A stretch of 64,000 nt of DNA from JACCXG01 sp963836735 (GTDB lineage: Bacteria > Acidobacteriota > Vicinamibacteria > Vicinamibacterales > 2-12-FULL-66-21). Location: assembly GCA_963836735.1 (NCBI GenBank), contig CAWIKP010000023.1, forward strand, positions 434,001 through 498,000, read 5' to 3'. The notes below the pieces were generated by a model. The model was given only the letters and a program-made list of their open reading frames with translations, made no database searches and had not been told where the DNA came from. The translations under genes were made by a program, and so were the position numbers. Of the stretch, positions 1 to 7,689 are shown piece after piece; positions within the stretch are counted from its first letter, which is position 1; every line of letters begins with the position of its first letter.

Positions 1-376
1 CAGGTTGCAGGAGATCAGGCCGCCGCGAACGATCCCGGATTCCGCCCCGCCGAGCGTCAGGGTGCGAAGCCGATATGCCGCGAGTGATTCGAGCGTTCGT
101 GCCGAGTCGCGGTACCACGCGTAGTCGGGCTGCGAGATCCCGCCGTCGGAATACCGGAGCTTGGTACTCACCCGAGAAGCGCGGGATCACGCTCATGAAC
201 GTCTCGGGAGCGGTCCGCACCCACGGCCGCAGCAGCAGCGCGTTCAGCACCGTGAACACGCTGATGTTCAGCGCAATCCCGACGGTCAGCGTGGCGATGA
301 TGGTGGCGCTGGTCCAGCGATTCCGGCTGACGAGTCTCAGTGCAAAGCGGACATCCTGCGCGAGGTTCTGGGTCAT
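1..376 (-). CDS. ADOP/MacB-type ABC transporter permease, N-terminal part
   Basis: The gene starts at the ATG on 376 and runs off the left edge. The N-terminus (MTQNLAQDVRFALRL) followed by a membrane segment around residues 23-45 and the phrase LNALLLRPW matches the FtsX/MacB periplasmic-core permeases that acidobacteria carry as orphan duplicated permeases (ADOP). These are membrane proteins, usually about 800 residues, often without a neighbouring ATPase. The frame breaks near 160-172; downstream of it another frame continues the family-like sequence (SQPDYAWYRDSARTLESLAA), so one indel is inferred. The substrate is unknown. Family assignment rests on about 120 residues. Confidence 0.7.
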   Translation of the reverse strand, partial: MTQNLAQDVRFALRLVSRNRWTSATIIATLTVGIALNISVFTVLNALLLRPWVRTAPETFMSVIPRFSGEYQAPVFRRRDLAARLRVVPRLGTNARITRGISASHPDARRGGIRDRSRRPDLLQP

Positions 377-521
377 GCGGGCCTCTCGCAATTACGGCAG
401 ATACGAAAGCGGCGTCGCGGCTGTTCCTGCTCACCTCTTCTTTGCGCAGGTCGCGGCTTCCTTCGCTAAAGACCCGGCGCTACAGGAGCCGGAGATGTTG
501 CCCGCCGACCCGCGAGCTCCT

Positions 522-590
522 ACTGACCCGCGGACCCGCGGACCAGCGGACCAGCGGACCCGCGGACCCGCGGACCCGCGGACCGCGACT
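522..590. repeat. 8-bp tandem repeat (CGGACC[A/C]G)n
   Basis: About seven near-perfect copies of an 8-bp unit, CGGACCCG or CGGACCAG, lie directly behind the stop codon of the esterase gene on the minus strand. Related blocks occur at 1804-1870 (degenerate) and 21337-21393. The unit length is not a multiple of three, so copy-number change would shift any overlapping frame. Confidence 0.8.
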
Positions 591-1758
591 CACCGCCCCT
601 TGTAGTTCTTCCACAGCCACTCGAGCGCATTCGGCAGGGTCTGGGCCTTGACGGGGCGGTCGCAGTGGCCGGCGTTGCGCGCGAACACGTACTGATATTG
701 GTAGCCTTTCGCCGCCAGCACCCGGGCCATGTTCTCGTTGGCGACCACCCAGTCGTGCATGTCGTCGCGCATCACGTTGGGATTGTAGAGATCGCGATCG
801 CTCACGTGCATCCAGAGCCGAATGGGTTTGACCGGGCTGTTCGGGATCAGCGTGCGGTGGTATTCCCAGGCGCCGCCAGGCGTCTCCGGGTTCGACGGCC
901 ACTGCTGGTTCACGTAGGTGCCCGAGTAGCTGAGGACCCGGTGATACAGGTCGGGGCGGTGCCACGCCATGCTGAAGGCCGCCGCCGCGCCAGAGCTGCA
1001 GCCCATGGTGGCGCGAGCCTCCGGGTCCCTGGTCAGCTTGACGTTGGACTCCTTCTCCACCAGGGGCAGCACTTCGGTCTCGACGAACTCCGCGTAGCGA
1101 CCTGACATCGTGTCGTATTCGAGCCCGCGCTGGCTGCCCTGCGCGTCGCCGCTGCCATTGGCAATTGAGATCGCAATCATCACGGGCACGCGCTTCTGCG
1201 CGATCAGGTTGTCGAGCACGGTGAACAGCAGCTGATCGGGACCGTCGGCGCCGACGATGAACGGAGCCGTGGTGCCGGGCACGTATTGCTTCGGCACGTA
1301 AACGGCGACGCGCCTCGTGTAGGGCGCCGGACGGCTCGTCGTGACGATCAACTTTGCGGGATTGGCGGGATCCGCGGTGCCGAAGGTTCCCTGGTCGCGG
1401 GCGATGCCCGGATAGATCTTGCTGTCCGCCGAGCTCATCGTGAAGTTGTAAATCGTCCCCGTGGGGACTCCGTCCTGCGCCGTCGTCTCGGGCGCCGGGG
1501 TGTGGGTAGGACCGATGACGAAGTTCCCGTTGGCGTCAGCAGGAGGGACCGCTCCATCCGGCAGGTCCTTCTTCGCGACGAAGCCTGGCGTGTTCGGATC
1601 GCGCGTTGGTGGTGTCGGGCGCGGCGGCGCTGGCGTGGCTGCGCCGGCGGCCGCCGGCGTGGCCGGTGCGGGAGGCCGGTGGTCTGGGCGCCCGCGACAG
1701 GTTCAGGCGGCGATCATGCCGATCGTGATGAGCAAGGCTGAAGTGTGCGGTCGTTCAT
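590..1758 (-). CDS. Secreted serine esterase (enterochelin-esterase-like), disrupted N-terminus
   Basis: From about 1702 down to the stop at 590 one frame is open and encodes an esterase-fold alpha/beta hydrolase. It contains YVPKQYVPG, a GCSSGA nucleophile elbow (GxSxG), a late Asp region (HVSDRDLYNP) and a late His (NAGHCD), the order expected for the putative-esterase family that acts on ester bonds of periplasmic or exported substrates. Upstream is a Pro/Ala-rich linker and then hydrophobic sequence (ALLITIGMIAA) typical of a signal peptide, but it sits in other frames. The most plausible start is the ATG at 1758 with two or more indels between 1680 and 1758. An internal Met at 1438 would drop the export signal and is less likely. 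Substrate unknown. Confidence 0.65.
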
Positions 1759-1803
1759 CGTCGTGAAAGTGAGAGGCTGGCGTGCGCCAGTCGACCGTGA
1801 CAC

Positions 1804-1870
1804 CGCGGACTGGCGGACTCGCCTGCGCGACTCGCGCGACGGCGCGGCAGACCCGCGGACCAGCGGATCT
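1804..1870. repeat. Degenerate GCGGACNNGCGGA repeat block
   Basis: Imperfect copies of the same 8-bp unit seen at 522-590 (GCGGACTG, GCGGACTC, GCGGACCA) precede the hydrolase gene that starts at 1907. They lie in the divergent intergenic region, so any promoter for either neighbour must overlap or flank them. Confidence 0.5.
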
Positions 1871-1906
1871 TTTGTCATAATCCCCCGCGTCCACAGGAGA
1901 GACTGC

Positions 1907-3004
1907 ATGACCTCGAGATGGCTGTGCCTGATTCTGGCGTTCCTTGCATGGCTCGTCCCGCTTCGCGCGCAGGCGCCCGCGCCGGCGAATCGGGTGGAGG
2001 CGAGTGCTCTCAATGGCGCTTCCTTCTATATCGAGATCCCGGTGCAGTGGAACAAGGGGCTGGTCCTCTACACGCACGGCTACACGATCCTGGGCAGCCG
2101 ACCGCCGGGGCCGGACAACCCGCGAATGAAAGCGTTCCGCGACGTGTTCCTGTCGCGCGGCTTCGCCTTCGCCGCGTCCGACTACAGCGTGCAGGGCTGG
2201 GCGGTGAAGGAGGGAATTGAGGACACCGAGGCGCTGCGTCGCTACTTCGTGTCGAAGTACGGCGCGCCGTCGGAAACCTACATCACCGGGCATTCGATGG
2301 GCGGCCATATCACCATGGCGATCATCGAACGGTATCCAGAGGTGTATCAGGGCGCGATGCCGATGTGCGGTCCGCTCGGAGCGGCCGTCGATTTCCTGAG
2401 CACCGGCGTCTTCGACATGCTCGTGACGTTCGAAGCGCTGTTCCCCGGCACCATCGGTTCACCGTACGAGCCGAGCGCCGAGACCGCCGGCAAGGTCAAA
2501 GCCGCACTTGCCGCGAACCCCGCGCTGGCAACTCGGTATGCGACCAGGTTCGGGCGGACGGTCGAGCAGATTCCAGGCGCCCTCGGTCTCTTCCACGCAC
2601 TGATCGGCGAACTGAAGCAGCGCGCCGGCGGCGAACCCTTCGACAATCGCAACCGCATCTATATGGGGTTCGGCGACGACGTTGCCCTGAACCGTTCGGT
2701 GAAGCGCTACACCGCGAGCGCCTCTGCGCGCGAATACGTGCGGCAGTACGCGACCCCTACCGGACGGATAAGCGATCCGATGCTCACGATTCACACGACC
2801 TCGGACAGCCTGGTCCTGGGCAACGACGTCACCGCCTATGAAACGCCGGCTGCCCTCGCCGGCACATCCGATCGGTTCGTCGCGCGGTTCATCGAGGCCA
2901 ACGGTCACTGCAACTTCACCCCTGCCCAGACCGGCACGGCCTTCGACGCGCTGCTCGGATGGGCCAGGGATGGAAAGCGGCCCGCCGCAGGCGAGCAGAA
3001 GTAG
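1907..3004 (+). CDS. Secreted alpha/beta hydrolase
   Basis: A 365-residue protein with a clear signal peptide (LCLILAFLAWLVPLRAQA). The ATG at 1907 is chosen because AGGAGA lies 8 bases upstream and the signal peptide begins there. The hydrolase fold shows the oxyanion-region HGYT, the nucleophile elbow GHSMGG, an Asp-containing stretch HTTSDSLV and a final His in EANGHCNF, completing a Ser-Asp-His triad. It should be an exported esterase or peptidase-like hydrolase. The substrate cannot be read from the sequence. The gene is intact. Confidence 0.8.
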   Translation: MTSRWLCLILAFLAWLVPLRAQAPAPANRVEASALNGASFYIEIPVQWNKGLVLYTHGYTILGSRPPGPDNPRMKAFRDVFLSRGFAFAASDYSVQGWAVKEGIEDTEALRRYFVSKYGAPSETYITGHSMGGHITMAIIERYPEVYQGAMPMCGPLGAAVDFLSTGVFDMLVTFEALFPGTIGSPYEPSAETAGKVKAALAANPALATRYATRFGRTVEQIPGALGLFHALIGELKQRAGGEPFDNRNRIYMGFGDDVALNRSVKRYTASASAREYVRQYATPTGRISDPMLTIHTTSDSLVLGNDVTAYETPAALAGTSDRFVARFIEANGHCNFTPAQTGTAFDALLGWARDGKRPAAGEQK

Positions 3005-3030
3005 GGAGTCGGAAGGATGATCGCGGCCGC

Positions 3031-3939
3031 ATGGAAACGCTGACCGAACGTCTCGTCATCCGGATGGCCCGGTTTGCGGCAACGGTGCTGCTGTTCGGCG
3101 GCGCATCCGTGTTCGTGGCCGGCGTTCCGCTGACCGGCACCGCGATGGAGCTGCCGCTCGCGCGCCGCCTTGGTGTCCTTCTCTTTCAGCTGGGTGGCAT
3201 GTTCGTGGCCGGGGGTGTGGCGAGTCTGTATCTGTCACGGCGGCGCGATCTTCCGCTGCCGAACGAACGCACGCCTCCGTCCGGCGACGAACGGCCGCCT
3301 CTCGGCGGCTGGTTGATTCTGCTCGCGATCGCTCTTGTGGCGTTGCCGGCCTGGCTGTTCCTGAACCTCCAGCCGTTCCTCGCCGAGTGGCGCCGAGTCC
3401 TCAGCTTCCTGGCGACATCCGGGGTGTGGGACGGCGCGAACGCGAATGGATCGGGGCTCGTGCTGTTGCCGTTGGCAGTGGCACTGACACCGCCGGCGTT
3501 CGAGCTGGCTGCCGCGGCGGCCTTTCCCATCGCTTCGGCGGCGCTGATCGTCCTGCTGTTGTCGCGTAGTTCCCGGTTTCCACGGATGTATCTCGTTTAC
3601 GTCCTGCTGCTGACGACGCTGGTGATGGTCAGCGTTCGTGCCGCCGTCGCCGCAACGAGGGCGCGTGGCGAAGTGCAGATCCTGATCGACGCGTCCAAGC
3701 CCCGCCCGGAAGAAGCAGCGCAGCTGAAGGAAGGACTCGATCGGTATGCGAGAGCAGTGAGCACCACGGCTCCGCTGCTGGCGTGGATCTGGGTGGGGTA
3801 CCTGGTGTGGGTGCCGGCGATGTTCTACTCGGACCGCGTGCGCGCGACGTTCGCGAATCGCGCCGCCGATCCGGTCCGCCCGCTCTCGGTGGCCACCGAT
3901 ATCGAGGCGATTACCCGTCCTCCGCAGTTTCCCGGCTGA
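3031..3939 (+). CDS. Multi-pass membrane protein of unknown function
   Basis: A 302-residue protein with about six hydrophobic segments, near residues 14-33, 45-67, 92-112, 145-178, 186-206 and 244-266, separated by a Pro/Arg-rich cytoplasmic loop. The start is the ATG at 3031, 26 bases behind the hydrolase stop, with a GGAAGG sequence somewhat far upstream. I do not recognise the family. Same-strand spacing suggests co-transcription with the hydrolase. No catalytic motif is visible. Confidence 0.6.
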   Translation: METLTERLVIRMARFAATVLLFGGASVFVAGVPLTGTAMELPLARRLGVLLFQLGGMFVAGGVASLYLSRRRDLPLPNERTPPSGDERPPLGGWLILLAIALVALPAWLFLNLQPFLAEWRRVLSFLATSGVWDGANANGSGLVLLPLAVALTPPAFELAAAAAFPIASAALIVLLLSRSSRFPRMYLVYVLLLTTLVMVSVRAAVAATRARGEVQILIDASKPRPEEAAQLKEGLDRYARAVSTTAPLLAWIWVGYLVWVPAMFYSDRVRATFANRAADPVRPLSVATDIEAITRPPQFPG

Positions 3940-3943
3940 CCGC

Positions 3944-4429
3944 TCAGCCGCTGGCGTCGAGCGAGCCCGCCACGGTCTGCATGGCCTCGAGCACTCTTCG
4001 CCACTTCTCCTCCGAGAAGCGTCCCGGGAAGGAGCCGAAGCCCTGGGGTCTCCAGAGTCCTTTCAACCACCCCTCCTCGACGTTCAGCAGAAGGTCCTGC
4101 GCCGCCAGCGTAAACAGCGCCCGGCGTCCAGCGTCATCACGGACCCGTGCGTCGAGTGCGTCGTAGTTCAGTGACCGCACACCGGGCGTCCGGAAGGCGA
4201 TGACGAGATACCCCTGTCCGTGTTCGCTTCGCTTGAGCTGCACGCGGACCGCAACTTCCCGGTTCTGGAATCTGCCGCTCAGGTACGAGCGTCCTGAAAA
4301 GAAGCTCAGGCCGGAACGCTGGAGGACCGGCTCGTTCAGCAGGTTCGCGAACGCCGGGAGGAATCGCAGGCCCGGTGCGGCGAACGCCCAGACGATGGCC
4401 ACGACAAGGACGAGCACCAGCACGAACAT
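3944..4429 (-). CDS. Membrane-anchored hypothetical protein
   Basis: A 161-residue protein with one N-terminal hydrophobic segment (residues 2-17) and a soluble remainder. The soluble part includes a beta-rich centre (REVAVRVQLKRSEHGQGYLVIAF) and an acidic/aromatic C-terminus. It converges with the membrane protein, leaving 4 bases between stops. No family is recognised. Confidence 0.55.
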   Translation of the reverse strand: MFVLVLVLVVAIVWAFAAPGLRFLPAFANLLNEPVLQRSGLSFFSGRSYLSGRFQNREVAVRVQLKRSEHGQGYLVIAFRTPGVRSLNYDALDARVRDDAGRRALFTLAAQDLLLNVEEGWLKGLWRPQGFGSFPGRFSEEKWRRVLEAMQTVAGSLDASG

Positions 4430-4492
4430 CGAGAGACCCTCCGGCTTGATGGTAGTATTTCGACCCCAACCCTATTCATTTCTGGAGTCATC

Positions 4493-5893
4493 ATGTCCAA
4501 CGCAATGCTTGTGAACGCCGCCGGCGCGGAGGTCGACTCCAGCCGCATCGAACAACTGCGCGGCGCGTGCCGCGGATCCCTGATCCGGCCCGGCGATGCG
4601 GAGTATGACTCCGCGCGCCGCATCTGGAACGGGAGCATCGACAAGCATCCAGGCCTGATCGTCAGGTGCTCGGGCCTGGCGGACGTCATCGCCGCGGTCA
4701 GGTTCGCGAGGGACAACGGACTGCTGGTGGCGATTCGCGGGGGCGGCCACAACGTGGGTGGCCGCGCGGTCTGCGACGGCGGGCTGGTGATCGACCTGTC
4801 GCGGATGAAGGGCATTCACGTCGATGCCGGGGCGCGGCGGGTTCGTGCGCAGCCGGGCGTCACGCTCGGCGAGCTCGATCGCGAAACGCACGTGCACGGG
4901 CTGGTCGTGCCCGCCGGCGTCGTCTCCAAGACCGGCATCGCGGGCCTCACGCTTGGCGGCGGTGTCGGGTGGCTGGTGAGGAAACACGGTCTGACCGCCG
5001 ACAACGTCATCTCGTTCGAAGTGGTCACGGCAGACGCCGAGGTCCTGACGGTCAGCGCCGACGAGCACCCGGATCTCTTCTGGGCGCTGCGCGGCGGCGG
5101 CGGGAACTTCGGCATCGTCACGTCGTTCGAGTACCGGGCGCATCCGCTGAGCATGGTCCTCGGCGGTCTCGTTCTCCATCCGCGATCGCAGGCGATCGAC
5201 GTGCTGAAGTTCTATCGTGACTTCACGGCGTCGGCGCCCGACGAGCTCGGAACCTATGCCGCGCTGCTGTCGGGACCGGATGGCTCGCCGCTGGTGGGGT
5301 TCGCGCTGTGCTACAGCGGCGATCTCACCGAGGGCGAGCGCGTGCTGGCGCCGCTGCGCGGCTTCGGCTCGCCGGTACTCGACGCCGTCCAGCCGATGCC
5401 GTTTCCGGTGATGCAGACGCTGCTCGACGCGGCGGTGCCCGACGGCAACCAGAACTACTGGAAATCCACGTTCCTGCGCGCGTTGAGCGACGAGGCGATC
5501 GGCACGATCGTCGCCCATGCGAACGAAGCGACGTCGCCCCTGACCGCGGTGCTGGTGGAGCAGTACGGCGGCGCCGCCAGCCGGATCCCGGATGACGCGA
5601 CGGCGTTCGGCCACCGGGCGGCGGACTACGATCTCGGCATCCTGACGCAGTGGGTCGATCCGGCCGACTCGGAGCGCCACATCAGGTGGACGCGGAATTT
5701 TGCGGATGCGATGGCCCCGTTCCGCACCGGCGCCTACCTGCTGAACTTCCTCGGTGAGGAGGGGGACGAGACGATCCGCGCGGCCTTCGGGCCCAATTAC
5801 GCGCGCCTGGTCACGGTGAAGACCACGTACGATCCGACCAACTTCTTCCGGGTGAATCAGAACATCGTTCCAGCTGAACCGATGGCGATCTGA
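4493..5893 (+). CDS. FAD-linked oxidoreductase, berberine-bridge-enzyme type
   Basis: A 466-residue flavoprotein with an N-terminal PCMH/FAD_binding_4 domain (about residues 55-225) and a C-terminal BBE segment ending YDPTNFFRVNQNI. His86 in RGGGHN is the expected 8-alpha-histidyl FAD attachment site. The second covalent-site Cys found in bicovalent members is absent (the loop reads GWLVRKHGL), so one covalent link is predicted. Members oxidise sugars, alcohols or alkaloid-like amines with oxygen or another acceptor. No signal peptide is seen. The physiological substrate is unknown. Confidence 0.85.
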   Translation: MSNAMLVNAAGAEVDSSRIEQLRGACRGSLIRPGDAEYDSARRIWNGSIDKHPGLIVRCSGLADVIAAVRFARDNGLLVAIRGGGHNVGGRAVCDGGLVIDLSRMKGIHVDAGARRVRAQPGVTLGELDRETHVHGLVVPAGVVSKTGIAGLTLGGGVGWLVRKHGLTADNVISFEVVTADAEVLTVSADEHPDLFWALRGGGGNFGIVTSFEYRAHPLSMVLGGLVLHPRSQAIDVLKFYRDFTASAPDELGTYAALLSGPDGSPLVGFALCYSGDLTEGERVLAPLRGFGSPVLDAVQPMPFPVMQTLLDAAVPDGNQNYWKSTFLRALSDEAIGTIVAHANEATSPLTAVLVEQYGGAASRIPDDATAFGHRAADYDLGILTQWVDPADSERHIRWTRNFADAMAPFRTGAYLLNFLGEEGDETIRAAFGPNYARLVTVKTTYDPTNFFRVNQNIVPAEPMAI

Positions 5894-5933
5894 GCCGGCC
5901 GCCGGCCGGCTGCGTCGTGATAGCCTCCGCGCC

Positions 5934-6800
5934 ATGCCGACCATGACTCGTCGAGAGGCGCTCGCTGGGGGAGCGGCGATGATGATGACTTCACGACAGC
6001 AGACTCAGCCGGCGTCTTCCGCCGCCGGTCGGGCGGTGTCGAAAGGCCGCCTGCGGCAGTCGGTCTGCCGGTGGTGCTACGCCAAGATCCCGTTGACCGA
6101 GTTCTTCACGGCGGTCGCCGCCATGGGGCTGACGGCCGTCGACCTGCTGACCGAGAAGGAGTGGCCGATCGCCCGCGAGCACGGGCTGATCTGTTCGATG
6201 GGCTCCGGCGCCGGGGGCTCGATCGCGGATGGCCTGAACGTGAAGGGCAACCACGAAAAGATCCTCGCGGCGCTCACCCGCGCGCTCCCGATTGCCGCGG
6301 CGCAGAAGGTGCCGAACCTGATCACCTTCTTCGGAAACCGCCGTGGAATGGGGGACCCGGAGGCCGCGGCGAACTGCATCGAGGCGCTGAACAAGATCAA
6401 GCCGGTCGCCGAAGAGCATGGCGTCACGATTTGCGTCGAGCTCCTCAACAGCAAAGTGGACCACAAGGACTATCAGGGCGACCACTCAGCCTTCGGCGTG
6501 GGCATCGTGAAGGCCGTGGACTCTCCGCGGGTCAAGCTCCTGTACGACATCTACCACATGCAGATCATGGAAGGGGATCTGATCCGCACCATCAAGGACA
6601 ACAAGGACTACTTCGCGCACTTCCACACCGGTGGTGTCCCCGGACGACACGAGCTCGACGACACCCAGGAGGTGCACTGGCGAACCGTCGCCACCGCGAT
6701 CGCTGACACCGGCTTCCAGGGCTACTTCGCACACGAGTTCATCCCGGTGCGGGATCCGCTGACGTCGCTGCGCGAAGCGGTAACGCTCTGTGACGTGTGA
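5934..6800 (+). CDS. Hydroxypyruvate isomerase-like TIM-barrel protein
   Basis: A 288-residue protein of the AP-endonuclease-2 / sugar isomerase-epimerase barrel family. The N-terminus (MTRREALAGGAAMMM) resembles a short Tat signal, though it lacks a perfect twin-Arg plus FLK context. Barrel landmarks include CVELLNSKVDHKDY, LLYDIYHMQIMEGDL and the last strand GYFAHEF, with metal-binding Glu, Asp, His and Glu in the expected order. Family members isomerise ketose or hydroxypyruvate-type substrates. An ATG nine bases downstream (5943) is an equally good start. It follows the FAD oxidase by 40 bases on the same strand. Confidence 0.8.
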   Translation: MPTMTRREALAGGAAMMMTSRQQTQPASSAAGRAVSKGRLRQSVCRWCYAKIPLTEFFTAVAAMGLTAVDLLTEKEWPIAREHGLICSMGSGAGGSIADGLNVKGNHEKILAALTRALPIAAAQKVPNLITFFGNRRGMGDPEAAANCIEALNKIKPVAEEHGVTICVELLNSKVDHKDYQGDHSAFGVGIVKAVDSPRVKLLYDIYHMQIMEGDLIRTIKDNKDYFAHFHTGGVPGRHELDDTQEVHWRTVATAIADTGFQGYFAHEFIPVRDPLTSLREAVTLCDV

Positions 6801-6834
6801 CCGCCGCGAGCGTCATTCCGCAGGGCCGGAGATT

Positions 6835-7689
6835 CTAGGGCTTCATCGCCGCGAGCCGGACGACGCGGGTGGCCCGGCCGAAGTCCGCGGGCGCTTCAAT
6901 GTCTTCGTATCGGATCACGCGCAGGCCTGAAAACAGCTGAAGCAGCTCGTTCGTGTCGAACACGACCGCGCCGCCGATCGGGCCGGACTTCGTCGCATCG
7001 CGATGAAACGCTTCGACGACGACGATTCCTCCGGGCCGCAGCGCCTGCAGCACCTTGCTCACGTATTCGCGCGCACCGACGTAGCTCAGGACGATCAGAT
7101 CCCACCTGGCGTTGCCCCAGTCGAAATCCTCCGCGCGTGCGACGTGCGTGGCGATCTTGACGCCGAGCTTCGCTGCCTGCTCCTGTGCGGCCGCCACCGC
7201 GCGGTCCGCCGGGTCGAATCCGACCGAGTCCCAGCCCTGCTGGGCGAGATAGATGGTGTTGCGTCCCTGGCCCATCCCGACGTCGAGCGAGCGGCCAGGC
7301 TTGAGCCCTTTGACCACGTCGACGAGAAAGGCATTCGGGGACGTGTTGAACATCGGTTTGGGCGAGGTGAGGATGCGATTCCAACGTTCGACCTCGGCCC
7401 TGTCGCCCATCGCTTTCAAGGACGCGATGGTCGCGTTCACGTCCGCGTCGGCCCTGCCCTGCTTCCGCAGCTCAGCGCCATATCGTTGAAAGATCTCGTC
7501 GTCGCTGGCGCGCTGGACGTCAGGCGTCTGGCTGGTGATCCAGCTGCGGAACGCCTCGTACGTCCGTACTTCTTCCGGCGTGGCGGCCGGGGTCGCGGCT
7601 GCCTGCTGCGCCGCGCCGCGGGCGTCCGCGGACAGCGGGATGACCAGCGCGACCAACGTGAGGAGAACGCGGCCGAGAGGCGAACGCAT
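6835..7689 (-). CDS. Secreted class I SAM methyltransferase
   Basis: A 284-residue protein with an N-terminal signal-like segment (VLLTLVALVIPLSADA) and a Rossmann-type methyltransferase core near residues 128-235. The SAM-binding glycine motif is LDVGMGQGRNT, followed by VGFDPAD. The export signal on a SAM enzyme is odd, but the same combination recurs at 12954-13658. The start codon overlaps the upstream peptidase stop by one base (TGATG), so translational coupling is likely. The methyl acceptor is unknown. Confidence 0.75.
   Translation of the reverse strand: MRSPLGRVLLTLVALVIPLSADARGAAQQAAATPAATPEEVRTYEAFRSWITSQTPDVQRASDDEIFQRYGAELRKQGRADADVNATIASLKAMGDRAEVERWNRILTSPKPMFNTSPNAFLVDVVKGLKPGRSLDVGMGQGRNTIYLAQQGWDSVGFDPADRAVAAAQEQAAKLGVKIATHVARAEDFDWGNARWDLIVLSYVGAREYVSKVLQALRPGGIVVVEAFHRDATKSGPIGGAVVFDTNELLQLFSGLRVIRYEDIEAPADFGRATRVVRLAAMKP

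Noticed and set aside
480..965. Long minus-strand frame overlapping the esterase and the 8-bp repeat
   Set aside because: It is the out-of-frame shadow of the esterase; its tail only reflects the translated repeat.
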